Made by a program: the position numbers and the translations under genes
Shown: positions 42,546 through 51,975 of the stretch, in pieces
How positions within the stretch are numbered: the stretch's first letter is position 1
Layout of the letters: every line of letters starts with the position of its first letter
Notes under the pieces: generated by a model
Databases searched by the model: none
Seen by the model: the letters and a program-made list of their open reading frames with translations, nothing else
Told to the model about the DNA's origin: nothing
From: Demequina litoralis
Lineage (GTDB): Bacteria; Actinomycetota; Actinomycetes; Actinomycetales; Demequinaceae
Reading direction: 5' to 3'
DNA length: 64,000 nt
NCBI RefSeq assembly: GCF_030418455.1
Contig: NZ_JAUHPW010000005.1
Coordinates: 124,001 to 188,000, forward strand

Positions 42546-42968
42546 TCAGTCGGTCGAGCCGGTCTGCTTGTCGACGGCCTTGCCCTTGTCTCCCTTGTCG
42601 CCCATGCGGTCGAAGATCCCCGGCAGCACCCACACGCCGATCGCGGTGATGAGCCACACGAGCAGCGTGCCGCCGGCCCACGCCCCGAAGCCGTGGATGC
42701 TCAGGCCTGACGTGAGCGTGGCCGTGATGAGCAGCGCGACGAACGTCGAGATGATGCCGACGCCGCCCACGACCGCACGGGCGCGCTTCTCGATCTGCCT
42801 CTCGATGAGCGGCGACAGCAGGCTCTGCGCGAGCGCGAAGATCACCGTGGCGGTGATGAGGCCGCTGATCTTGAGCTGGAAGTCGTCGCCGAGCAGCAGC
42901 GAGGTCAGCGCGAGCGCGGCGACCGCCGAGGCGAGGAAGACCGCGGCCTTGAGCAGGAATCTCTCCAT
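42546..42968 (-). CDS. Holin-like four-helix membrane protein B
   Basis: A 140-residue paralogue of the next gene: 'FLLKAAVFLASAVAALALTSLLL', 'LITATVIFALAQSLLSPLIERQIEKRA' and 'VGGVGIISTFVALLITATLTSGLSIHG' align along the whole length (read in parts). The C-terminal tail is longer and polar (MGDKGDKGKAVDKQTGSTD). A GGACGATGCG copy (42531) sits in the 84-bp gap between the pair. Confidence 0.7.
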   Translation of the reverse strand: MERFLLKAAVFLASAVAALALTSLLLGDDFQLKISGLITATVIFALAQSLLSPLIERQIEKRARAVVGGVGIISTFVALLITATLTSGLSIHGFGAWAGGTLLVWLITAIGVWVLPGIFDRMGDKGDKGKAVDKQTGSTD

Positions 42969-42991
42969 GGGCCGACGCTACAACGGGCCAC

Positions 42992-43025
42992 GGACGATGC
43001 GCGAGAGGCTCCCGGCGCATCGTCC
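42992..43025. repeat. Facing pair of the 10-mer, potential hairpin
   Basis: GGACGATGCG, then 14 bases, then CGCATCGTCC. The two can pair as a 10-bp stem; the inner bases CGAGAGGCTCCCGG add little. Confidence 0.85.
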
Positions 43026-43050
43026 CGCCGCACGGGTCCGGACAGACGAC

Positions 43051-43076
43051 GAGGGCGCCTCCGAAGAGGCGCCCTC
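43051..43076. terminator. Hairpin, terminator-like
   Basis: GAGGGCGCCTC - CGAA - GAGGCGCCCTC, an 11-bp perfect stem. It lies between divergent starts, so it could end an unannotated short transcript or act as an attenuator in the antiporter leader. Confidence 0.6.
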
Positions 43077-43259
43077 GTGGTGCTGTCGACCATGTCGTCC
43101 GGCCACCAGGGACTTGCGGCCGGCTTCAAAGACGAATGAGGTCTAGGACCTTGTGCCTAGACGATAGCGCATCCGGGACCTCTCGCGCGCCGGATCGCAC
43201 AGGATCCGGCGCGTCGAACCGGACATCTGTCCGCAAACTTCGCCGGATAGGGTCGGGAC

Positions 43260-44906
43260 ATGCTGCACCACGCTCCCCTCATCACGACCATCGCCGTGGG
43301 CCTGGTGGCGGCCTTCATCCTCGGCTTCCTCGCGCAGAAGGCACGGCTGTCCCCCATCGTCGGCTACCTGGCCGCGGGCCTGCTCATCGGCCCGTACACG
43401 CCCGGCTACGTGGGCGACGTCGACCTCGCGACGCAGCTGAGCGAGATCGGCGTGATCCTGCTGATGTTCGGCGTCGGGCTGCACTTCTCCTTCAAGGAGC
43501 TGCTCGCGGTGCGGCGCGTCGCGGTGCCGGGCGCCATCGCCCAGATGACGGTGGCGACCGCGCTCGGCACGGGGCTGGGCTTCCTGCTGGGCTGGGGCAC
43601 GGCCGGGTCGCTGCTCTTCGGCCTCGCGCTGTCCGTCGCGTCCACCGTGGTGATGCTGCGCGCGCTCGAGGAGCGCCAGATGCTCGACACCCGCGCGGGC
43701 CACATCGCGATCGGCTGGCTCATCGTCGAGGACCTCGCGATGGTGATCGCGCTGGTCGTGGTGCCGGTGCTCGCGGGCGGCGCCGACGTCTCGGGCGGCG
43801 AGCTCGCCGGCGAGCTCGCCCTCACGGTGGCGCGCGTGGGCGGCTTCGTCGCGCTCATGTGGTTCGTGGGCCGCCGGGTCATCCCGTGGACCCTCGCGCG
43901 GGTCGCGGACACCGGCTCGCGCGAGCTGTTCACGCTCGGCGTGCTCGCGATCGGGCTCGGCGTCGCCGTGGGTGCGGCCTGGCTGTTCGAGGTGTCGTTC
44001 GCGCTCGGCGCGTTCTTCGCGGGCATGATCCTGCGCGAGTCCGACCTCTCCCACCGCGCCGCCGAGGACTCGCTGCCGCTGCGCGACGCGTTCGCGGTGC
44101 TGTTCTTCGTCGCGGTCGGCATGCTCGTCGACCCGAGCATCGTCTGGCGCCAGCCGATCGCGCTGCTGGCGACCGTCGCGATCATCGTGGGCGGCAAGCT
44201 CGCGGTCGCGTACGCCCTGGTGAGGGCGCTCAAGTACTCGCGGTCGATGGCGCTCGTGGTGGGCGCCTCGCTCGCGCAGATCGGCGAGTTCTCCTTCATC
44301 CTCGTCACCCTGGGCGCGGACCTCGAGGTGCTCCACCAGGACGCGCAGGACCTGGTGCTCGCGGGCGCGATCGTGTCGATCATCCTCAACCCGCTGCTGT
44401 TCGCGTGGGTCGCGCGCTTCTATGCGCGCCGCGAGGGCGTCCCCGTGGACGATGCGGACGGCCCGGTGGAGTCGCACGCCCACGGTCACGTCATCGTGGT
44501 GGGGTACGGGCGCGTGGGCGGCCGCGTCGCCAAGGGGCTGTGGGGCGCGGAGATCCCGGTGGTGGTGATCGACGACGACGAGACCCGCGTGGAACGCATC
44601 CGCGAGGAGGGTCACGAGGCCATCCTGGGCAACGCGGCCCGCGCGAAGGTGCTGCACGCCGCCGGCATCGAGTCCGCGCGGGCGGTGCTCGTCGGGGTGC
44701 CGGACCCGCTGAACGCCGGCGCCGTCGTGGCGAAGGCGCGCGAGCTCGCGCCGGAGGCCGACATCGTGGCGCGCGGCCACGGCAAGCGCGACGTGACGTA
44801 CCTCGAGACGCAGGGCGCGAGCCGCGTGCTCGTGGGCGTGCACGAGATCGCGGACCTCATGGTCGAGCGCGCGGGCGGCCCGCCCAACGAGCCCGAGCGA
44901 ACGTAA
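43260..44906 (+). CDS. CPA2-family cation:proton antiporter with RCK domain (Kef/YbaL type)
   Basis: A 548-residue protein. About 12 transmembrane helices (residues 1-390), including 'LSEIGVILLMFGVGLHFSFKEL' and 'LSVASTVVMLRALEER' (read in parts), are typical of Na+/H+-exchanger-fold KefB/YbaL transporters. A cytosolic TrkA-N domain follows: 'HVIVVGYGRVGGRVAKGLWG' (NAD-binding) and 'VVIDDDETRVERIREEGHEAILGNA'. It probably moves K+ or Na+ for protons under nucleotide control. A GGACGATGCG copy (44447) lies in the linker between the two domains. Confidence 0.92.
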   Translation: MLHHAPLITTIAVGLVAAFILGFLAQKARLSPIVGYLAAGLLIGPYTPGYVGDVDLATQLSEIGVILLMFGVGLHFSFKELLAVRRVAVPGAIAQMTVATALGTGLGFLLGWGTAGSLLFGLALSVASTVVMLRALEERQMLDTRAGHIAIGWLIVEDLAMVIALVVVPVLAGGADVSGGELAGELALTVARVGGFVALMWFVGRRVIPWTLARVADTGSRELFTLGVLAIGLGVAVGAAWLFEVSFALGAFFAGMILRESDLSHRAAEDSLPLRDAFAVLFFVAVGMLVDPSIVWRQPIALLATVAIIVGGKLAVAYALVRALKYSRSMALVVGASLAQIGEFSFILVTLGADLEVLHQDAQDLVLAGAIVSIILNPLLFAWVARFYARREGVPVDDADGPVESHAHGHVIVVGYGRVGGRVAKGLWGAEIPVVVIDDDETRVERIREEGHEAILGNAARAKVLHAAGIESARAVLVGVPDPLNAGAVVAKARELAPEADIVARGHGKRDVTYLETQGASRVLVGVHEIADLMVERAGGPPNEPERT

Positions 44907-44913
44907 CCCCGAC

Positions 44914-44996
44914 GATTCCCAATGACACGTGTGACCCATGTGACAGAGGCCCACCGCACCCCGAGTTCACACCTGTCACCCTTGTCATCGGGAATC
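44914..44996. promoter_or_regulatory. Long imperfect inverted repeat upstream of a winged-helix-like gene
   Basis: The left arm starts GATTCCCAATGACACGTGTG (44914), the right arm ends TTGTCATCGGGAATC (44996); about 28-30 bp of each arm pair with roughly eight mismatches. TGAC/GTCA half-sites recur within (TGACACGTGTGAC, CCTGTCACCCTTGTCA). Either a terminator for the antiporter gene or multiple operators for the downstream regulator. Confidence 0.6.
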
Positions 44997-45024
44997 TCCT
45001 CGAGGGGCGGCTTAGCCTGAGGGC

Positions 45025-45438
45025 ATGAGCGACGACGCCCCTCGGCTCGACATCCTCGTGCGGATGCTCACGCACGCCTTCGACCTGGCCTTCGACGAGG
45101 CGCTCGCGGACCGCTCGAGCACGCGCGTCGAGTTCGTCATGCTGAGCCGGCTCGCCGAGTCGGCGGACCCGCTCACGTGGGAGATGCTCGAGGGCTCGAT
45201 GCCGGTCGGCTACGGCCCGGGCCTGCTCACCGAGACGTGGAACGCGCTCGTGGTCGCCGGCTGGGCCGACGAGGTCGACGGCCTGCGCGTCGCGACCCAG
45301 GGCGGACGGGACGCGCTCGACGAGCTCCACGCGGCCATCGACGGCATCGCGACGGAGGCCGTCCAGGGAACCGACGCGCACGACCTCGAGGTCACCGCCG
45401 AGGTGCTGCGGCGCATGCTCGACAACCTGGGCGACTGA
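45025..45438 (+). CDS. Uncharacterised small protein, winged-helix-like
   Basis: A 137-residue acidic protein: 'VEFVMLSRLAESADPLTWEMLEG' and 'LTETWNALVVAGWADEVDGLRVATQGGRDALDELHA' (in parts) have the spacing of a MarR/PadR-like winged helix, but the recognition helix is not basic. No family assigned. Tail-to-tail with the AhpD-like gene (2-bp gap). Confidence 0.5.
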   Translation: MSDDAPRLDILVRMLTHAFDLAFDEALADRSSTRVEFVMLSRLAESADPLTWEMLEGSMPVGYGPGLLTETWNALVVAGWADEVDGLRVATQGGRDALDELHAAIDGIATEAVQGTDAHDLEVTAEVLRRMLDNLGD

Positions 45439-45440
45439 CC

Positions 45441-45854
45441 TCAGTCCATCCCGCGCATCACGCGGTTCCACGCGTTGGTGAGCGCCACCACCTCGACGAT
45501 CGCGCCGACCTGCGTCCCGTTGAACCACGCGCCCGCCTGCTCGCGGGCCTCCTGCTCGAGCGCGCGGGGCGCATCGGTGAGCACCTCGGCTAGGCGCAGC
45601 GCGGCGGACTCGCCGTCCGTGACGAGCCCGGGACGGATCTGGCGGGCCGGGCGCGCGAGCGCGCTGATGAGATCCGGGCGCGCGCCGGACTTGGCGAGCG
45701 ACTCCGAGTGCAGGCGGATCGAATGGTGGCAGCCGTTGAGGTGCGACACCCTCAGCCGGATCATGTCGCGCAGGCGCGGCTCGAGCGCGTCGCCGACGTC
45801 CCCGTCGAGCCTCTCCAGCGCCTTGAGGAAGCCGGCGCCCACCCTCGCCTCCAT
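45441..45854 (-). CDS. Carboxymuconolactone decarboxylase/AhpD-like protein lacking one Cys
   Basis: A 137-residue protein. 'DMIRLRVSHLNGCHHSIRLHSESL' is the CMD/AhpD helix, but where peroxidase members have CxxC followed by H, this has C-H-H-S: one Cys is lost while the later His remains. 'VVALTNAWNRVMRGMD' ends it in the normal way. Without the Cys pair it probably has no AhpD disulfide chemistry. Confidence 0.82.
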   Translation of the reverse strand: MEARVGAGFLKALERLDGDVGDALEPRLRDMIRLRVSHLNGCHHSIRLHSESLAKSGARPDLISALARPARQIRPGLVTDGESAALRLAEVLTDAPRALEQEAREQAGAWFNGTQVGAIVEVVALTNAWNRVMRGMD

Positions 45855-45923
45855 GCGCGGAACGGTACCCGCGCATCGTCCCCGGCCCTGGTCTCCCGCG
45901 CCGTCGCGCGGCAGGATGGCGCC

Positions 45924-46253
45924 ATGACCAGCACGCTTGCCCGCACCCTCGCCGGCGTGGCCGGCGCGCTCGCTGTCAACGCGCTCCCCCACGGCACGGC
46001 CGCGGTGCTGCGACGGCCCTTCCCCTCGATCTTCGCGGAGCCGCCCGGCCGCGGCATGTCGACGCCCGGCGAGAACGCCGCGTGGTCCGCGATCAACGCG
46101 GGCGGCGCCGTCGTCGCCGGCGGCCTCGCGCTGCGGCGGGACGATGCGCGGGACCTGGTAGTCCCGGCGGCCGTCGGGGCCGCGGTGATGGCGGTGGTGA
46201 TCGTGCGCTGGTTCGGCCCGATCATGCGCGAGGCGGCCGCCGAGGCCGCGTAG
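45924..46253 (+). CDS. Small membrane protein
   Basis: A 109-residue protein with hydrophobic segments at residues ~5-25, ~57-70 and ~78-97, the last two separated by 'LRRDDARDL', encoded by a GGACGATGCG copy (46139). No family recognised. It precedes valS by 62 bp and may share its transcript. Confidence 0.6.
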   Translation: MTSTLARTLAGVAGALAVNALPHGTAAVLRRPFPSIFAEPPGRGMSTPGENAAWSAINAGGAVVAGGLALRRDDARDLVVPAAVGAAVMAVVIVRWFGPIMREAAAEAA

Positions 46254-46257
46254 GTCC

Positions 46258-46293
46258 CGCATCGTCCCTGCTCCCGATTCCCGCGCATCGTCC
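46258..46293 (-). repeat. Two direct copies of CGCATCGTCC in the valS leader
   Basis: 46258-46267 and 46284-46293, 26 bp apart in the same orientation, filling most of the 62-bp gap before valS. Confidence 0.85.
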
Positions 46294-46315
46294 GCGCTCT
46301 GGAAGAATGTCGCCC

Positions 46316-49069
46316 ATGACTTCGCGCATCCCCGACAAGGCCACCGTCGACGGGCTTGAGGACCGCTGGAACGAGGCCTGGGAGGCCTCCGGCACGTACC
46401 GCTTCGACGAGTCGAATACCCGCGAGCAGGTGTACTCGATCGACACCCCGCCGCCGACCGTCTCGGGCTCCCTGCACGTCGGCCACGTCTTCAGCTACAC
46501 GCACACCGACGTGGTCGCCCGCTTCCAGCGCATGCGCGGACGCGAGGTGTTCTACCCGATGGGCTGGGACGACAACGGTCTGCCCACCGAGCGCCGCGTG
46601 CAGAACTACTACGGCGTCCGCTGCGACCCGACCCTGCCGTACGTCGAGGGCTACGAGCCCCCGCACGAGGGCGGCGAGGGCAAGTCCATCAAGGCGGCGG
46701 ACCAGCAGCCGATCTCGCGCAGGAACTTCGTCGAGCTGTGCGAGCGTCTCACCGCCGAGGACGAGAAGCAGTTCGAGGCGCTCTGGCGCCACCTGGGCCT
46801 GTCCGTCGACTGGTCGCGCACCTATCAGACCATCTCCCCCTCGTCGCAGGCCGTGGCCCAGCAGGCGTTCCTGCGCGGGCTGTCGCGCGGCGAGTGCTAC
46901 CAGGCCGAGGCGCCGACCCTGTGGGACGTGACGTTCCGCACCGCCGTCGCGCAGGCCGAGCTCGAGGACCGCGAGCGTCCCGGCGCCTACCACCGCCTCG
47001 CCTTCGAGCCCGCGGCGGACATGGAGGAGGCCACCGGCTCGTACGAGTCGATCTGGATCGAGACCACCCGCCCCGAGCTGCTGCCCGCGTGCGTCGCGCT
47101 GGTCGCACACCCCGACGACGAGCGCTACCAGCCGCTCTTCGGCAAGCACGTGCGGACGCCGCTGTTCGGCGTCGAGGTGCCCGTGGTGGCGCACCACCTC
47201 GCCAACCCCGAGAAGGGGTCCGGCATCGCGATGATCTGCACGTTCGGCGACATCACCGACGTGACCTGGTGGCGCGAGCTGCGCCTGCCGACGCGCCCGG
47301 TCATCGGCTGGGACGGCCGCATGCTCGCCGAGGCGCCCTCGGGTCTGGAATCGGCGGACGGGATCGCCGCGTACGGCGAGCTCGCGGGCCTCACCGTGTT
47401 CTCGGCCCAGAAGCGCATCGTCGAGATGCTCCAGGAGGCCGGCGTGATGGACGGCGACGCGCGCGCCATCTCGCACCCCGTGAAGTTCTTCGAGAAGGGC
47501 GACAAGCCGCTCGAGATCGTCACCACCCGCCAGTGGTACATCCGCAACGGCGGCACCGACGCGGCCCTCAACGCGGAGCTGGTGGCGCGCGGGTCCGAGC
47601 TCGACTTCGAGCCCGACTTCATGCGCGTGCGCTACGAGAACTGGGTCAAGGGCCTCACCGGCGACTGGCTGATCTCGCGCCAGCGCTTCTTCGGCGTGCC
47701 GATCCCGGTCTGGTACCCCGTGCTCGCGGACGGCTCGCCCGACTTCGACAACCCGCTGGTGCCGTCCGAGGACGCGCTGCCGGTGGACCCGTCGGTGGAC
47801 GTGCCCGCGGGCTTCTCCGCCGAGCAGCGGGACGTGCCGGGCGGCTTCACCGGCGAGAAGGACATCATGGACACGTGGGCGACCTCGTCGCTCACCCCGC
47901 AGATCGTGTGCGGCTGGCGCGACAACCCCGCCCTGTTCGCGGCGACCTTCCCCATGGACCTGCGCCCCCAGGGCCAGGACATCATCCGCACGTGGCTGTT
48001 CTCCAGCGTGGTGCGCGCGCACCAGGAGCACGGCACGCTGCCGTGGAAGCACGCGGCGATCTCCGGCTGGATCCTCGACCCCGACCGCAAGAAGATGTCG
48101 AAGTCGAAGGGCAACGTGGTCACGCCGATGGGCCTGCTCGAGCAGCACGGCTCGGACGCGGTCCGCTACTGGGCCGCCGCGGCGCGCCTGGGCACCGACG
48201 CGGCGTTCGACGAGGGCCAGATGAAGATCGGCCGCCGCCTCGCGATGAAGGTGCTCAACGCGTCGAAGTTCGTGCTCGGAGCGACGGGCATCTCCACCGC
48301 CGCCGGCTCCTCCCTGGAGGCCGGCATCGCCGCCGCCGACGCGGTGGCCGCGGGCTCGGTGACCGAGCCGCTCGACCAGGCGATGCTGTCCGCGCTGGCC
48401 GACGTCGTGGACGCCTCGACCAAGGCGCTCGAGGGCTACGACCACACGCGCGCGCTCGAGGTCGCCGAGACGCTGTTCTGGACGTTCTGCGACGACTACC
48501 TCGAGCTGGTCAAGGCGCGCGCCTACGACGGTGCCGCCCCCGGTGCGGCGATCGACCCGTACGCGCCGTGCTCGGCGGGCGCCGCATCGGCCCGCACCAC
48601 GCTGACGCTCGCGCTCGGCACGTTCCTGCGCCTCTTCGCGCCGGTGCTGCCGTTCGCGACCGAGGAGGTGTGGAGCTGGTACCAGCCCGGTTCGGTGCAC
48701 CGCGCCGAGTGGCCGGTCTCGGAGCCGCTGCGCTCCGCGGCCGGGTCCGCGTCGCAGGGCGCTCCCCTGCTGGCCGCGGCCGGCGAGGCCCTGTCCGTGC
48801 TGCGCAAGGTCAAGTCGGAGGCCAAGGTCTCGCAGCGCACGCCGCTGACGTCGGTGGACCTGCTGGTGCCGGCCGCGAAGGCGGGCTTCGTGCGTGCCGC
48901 CAAGGCCGACCTGCTGGCGGCCGGTCGCGTCGAGGCGATGCAGATCGTCGACACCGAGGCCGCGCTCGAGCCCAACGTCGACGGCCTGGGCTCGGAGGAC
49001 GGCTCCTCGGACGAGATCGCCGACCCGACCGTCATGCGCACCGAGAACGCGGTCCTCGCGGGGGCCTGA
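46316..49069 (+). CDS. valS: Valyl-tRNA synthetase
   Basis: A 917-residue class I synthetase. 'TPPPTVSGSLHVGHVFSYTHTD' has the HIGH motif as HVGH; 'DPDRKKMSKSKGNVVTP' the KMSKS loop; 'MGWDDNGLPTERRVQNYYGV' and the editing domain follow; 'TWATSSLTPQI' is the Val-type pocket region. It charges tRNA-Val. ATG 46316 is 10 nt after GGAAG; ATG 46307 is an alternative. No T-box features are seen in the short leader. Confidence 0.96.
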   Translation: MTSRIPDKATVDGLEDRWNEAWEASGTYRFDESNTREQVYSIDTPPPTVSGSLHVGHVFSYTHTDVVARFQRMRGREVFYPMGWDDNGLPTERRVQNYYGVRCDPTLPYVEGYEPPHEGGEGKSIKAADQQPISRRNFVELCERLTAEDEKQFEALWRHLGLSVDWSRTYQTISPSSQAVAQQAFLRGLSRGECYQAEAPTLWDVTFRTAVAQAELEDRERPGAYHRLAFEPAADMEEATGSYESIWIETTRPELLPACVALVAHPDDERYQPLFGKHVRTPLFGVEVPVVAHHLANPEKGSGIAMICTFGDITDVTWWRELRLPTRPVIGWDGRMLAEAPSGLESADGIAAYGELAGLTVFSAQKRIVEMLQEAGVMDGDARAISHPVKFFEKGDKPLEIVTTRQWYIRNGGTDAALNAELVARGSELDFEPDFMRVRYENWVKGLTGDWLISRQRFFGVPIPVWYPVLADGSPDFDNPLVPSEDALPVDPSVDVPAGFSAEQRDVPGGFTGEKDIMDTWATSSLTPQIVCGWRDNPALFAATFPMDLRPQGQDIIRTWLFSSVVRAHQEHGTLPWKHAAISGWILDPDRKKMSKSKGNVVTPMGLLEQHGSDAVRYWAAAARLGTDAAFDEGQMKIGRRLAMKVLNASKFVLGATGISTAAGSSLEAGIAAADAVAAGSVTEPLDQAMLSALADVVDASTKALEGYDHTRALEVAETLFWTFCDDYLELVKARAYDGAAPGAAIDPYAPCSAGAASARTTLTLALGTFLRLFAPVLPFATEEVWSWYQPGSVHRAEWPVSEPLRSAAGSASQGAPLLAAAGEALSVLRKVKSEAKVSQRTPLTSVDLLVPAAKAGFVRAAKADLLAAGRVEAMQIVDTEAALEPNVDGLGSEDGSSDEIADPTVMRTENAVLAGA

Positions 49070-49159
49070 CCCGCCCCACCTCCACCGCATCGCGCAAATG
49101 GTAGATGGTGGTCGCTTCCAAGCGGTCTGTGCTCCTGAGGGGTAGATGAGTGCCGCCCG

Positions 49160-49205
49160 GCCCGGCGCACATGCCGATGTCCACAGCGCGTGCGCCGGGC
49201 TCCTC
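49160..49205 (+). terminator. Intrinsic terminator after valS
   Basis: GCCCGGCGCA (49160-49169) pairs with TGCGCCGGGC (49191-49200), followed by TCCTCC. Confidence 0.65.
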
Positions 49206-49265
49206 CGTCCCCGGGCAGCACGGCGTTCGGAGCCGCGCGCACCATCGCGCGCCTAGAACGGGCAA

Positions 49266-50195
49266 GTGACCCATCTCCGCGCCCTGCCTGCCGTCGGACC
49301 CGGCGAGGATCTCGCCACCGTGATGCGACGCTCGACCCGGGCGCACACCTTCGCCGAGCTCGCGAGCCTCTCCAGCGCGCGCAAGGCGAGGACGGCGATC
49401 GCCCGCGGCGAGGTGGTGCGCCTGCTGCCGGACGCGTACGTCTCCGCGGCGCACCAGGACTCGTTCGCTGCACGCGCGGACGCGGCACTCCTGTGGGCCG
49501 GACCGACCGCGATGCTCTCCGGACCCGCAGCCATGTACCTGTGGGGCTTCCTCGATGAACCGCCCAGCACCATCGACCTGCTGCTGCCACACCCGATGCA
49601 TCACCAGACTCCGCCGTGGCTACGGGTCCGCCGCGTCACCTGGTCACCTCCCCTCTCGCGCGTCAACGGCATGACCGTCGTCGGGCCCGCCCATGCGGTG
49701 GTGCTCGGGTACGGCTTCCTCGCGGCGCGTGATCGCGCGACCGCGGTCCATCAGGCGATCCGTACACGGCTCGTGACACCGCGCTCGTTGATCGACACGT
49801 TGGGGAAGGTCCCGCGCGTGCGCGCCCGGCGCGACCTCCGCCAGCGGCTCGAGCTCGCGCTCGCCGGAGCCGAGAGCTATCTTGAGGAGCACGGCGCGAG
49901 CAAGGTGTTCAACACCTCCGAGTTCGCGCGCTTCGTCCGGCAGCATCGGGTGAGGGCCAACGGCGGACGCTATCGCCTCGATATGTTCGACCCCGAGACG
50001 CTCACGGCCGTCGAGCTCGACGGCGATGCGAGCCACTCCGATCCTTCGCAGCGCCAACGGGACCTGCGCCGCGACGCCGACCTCGCGCAGCTTGGGATCC
50101 AGACGATCCGAATCAGCTACCGGGATCTCACCACTCGGCCCGAGTGGTGCCGCGCGCTGGTGCGAGGCGTGCTGGTGGCACGGTCGGCACGTTAG
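49266..50195 (+). CDS. AbiEi-like antitoxin / DUF559 fusion protein
   Basis: A 309-residue protein from GTG 49266. The N-terminal ~100 residues ('TRAHTFAELASLSSARKARTAIARGEVVRLLPDAYVS', in parts) look like the winged-helix AbiEi antitoxin domain. The C-terminal ~100 ('GGRYRLDMFDPETLTAVELDGDASH' to 'DLAQLGIQTIRIS') match DUF559, a Vsr-like PD-(D/E)XK fold with D and E-x-D in place. No cognate AbiEii toxin is adjacent. Such proteins are multi-copy in actinobacteria; their role is unclear. Confidence 0.7.
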   Translation: MTHLRALPAVGPGEDLATVMRRSTRAHTFAELASLSSARKARTAIARGEVVRLLPDAYVSAAHQDSFAARADAALLWAGPTAMLSGPAAMYLWGFLDEPPSTIDLLLPHPMHHQTPPWLRVRRVTWSPPLSRVNGMTVVGPAHAVVLGYGFLAARDRATAVHQAIRTRLVTPRSLIDTLGKVPRVRARRDLRQRLELALAGAESYLEEHGASKVFNTSEFARFVRQHRVRANGGRYRLDMFDPETLTAVELDGDASHSDPSQRQRDLRRDADLAQLGIQTIRISYRDLTTRPEWCRALVRGVLVARSAR

Positions 50196-50319
50196 ACGAC
50201 CATGGCCTGCCCCTCAGGTGCATGCACCTCGCGAAACCGACAACCAACTACCCATGTCGGGATCGGGCGGCTCCCCAGAGCGGCTTCAGGTCGACGACCC
50301 ACGGCGGAACCAAGGAGAG

Positions 50320-51576
<1,257 letters not shown>

Positions 51577-51975
51577 GTGGGGGCTCCTCTCACGAACACC
51601 GTCGTGCCTCTCCAGGCTACCCACGCGGTCCGACAAGCGGGAGACGGCGCGCCGCATCCACGCACCCCGAGAGCCCCTCGCAGGCGCGAAACCGCACGTT
51701 CCGGGCGAATTGTGACCTTCTCGACATCCCGTGGAAACGTGGCGGGGCGGTCGCGGGCACGATGCGCGGGCCGAGGGGACGATGCGCGGGCTCCCCCGCC
51801 GCGACGAGCACGGGCGCGTCGCCCGAGCCGGCGGCCACTCGCACCGCTCACACGCACCCGCGACGACTCGCACCCCGCGCCCGCACCCGCGGCGACGCGC
51901 ACCCCCCACACGCACGAGGGGCGCCGCCGCGGATCGCTCCGCGCGCGGCGCCCCTCGTGGACGGCCGGATGAGGC
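51577..51975. other. Intergenic region between clpP2 and clpX
   Basis: 399 bp. It holds the clpX leader, a tandem pair of the 10-mer context (a one-mismatch copy at 51758 and GGACGATGCG at 51777, each followed by CGGGC), low-complexity CGCACCC-type sequence, and the clpP2 terminator (51914-51958). I see no gene. Confidence 0.6.
51914..51958 (-). terminator. Intrinsic terminator after clpP2
   Basis: CGAGGGGCGCCGC and GCGGCGCCCCTCG pair around a GC-rich inner hairpin, 18 bp past the clpP2 stop. It separates clpP1P2 from clpX. Confidence 0.75.

Larger units (their letters stand above)
42969..43259. other. Divergent intergenic region with an inverted motif pair
   Basis: 291 bp without a gene. 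It contains GGACGATGCG (42992-43001) facing CGCATCGTCC (43016-43025), a separate hairpin (43051-43076) and an inverted repeat GTCTAGG-N8-CCTAGAC (about 43140-43161) before the antiporter gene. No RNA gene recognised. Confidence 0.6.

Noticed and set aside
42081-42968. Prophage remnant because of holin-like genes
   Set aside because: No phage structural, lysis or integrase genes nearby, and the superfamily is common on bacterial chromosomes.
46254-46315. T-box riboswitch before valS
   Set aside because: The gap is only 62 bp and lacks the T-box sequence and stem I.
45761-49090. A 1109-codon open frame on the minus strand opposite valS
   Set aside because: It is a high-GC antisense shadow: low-complexity Arg/Gly/Ala/Val sequence with no motif, while the plus strand encodes a complete valyl-tRNA synthetase.
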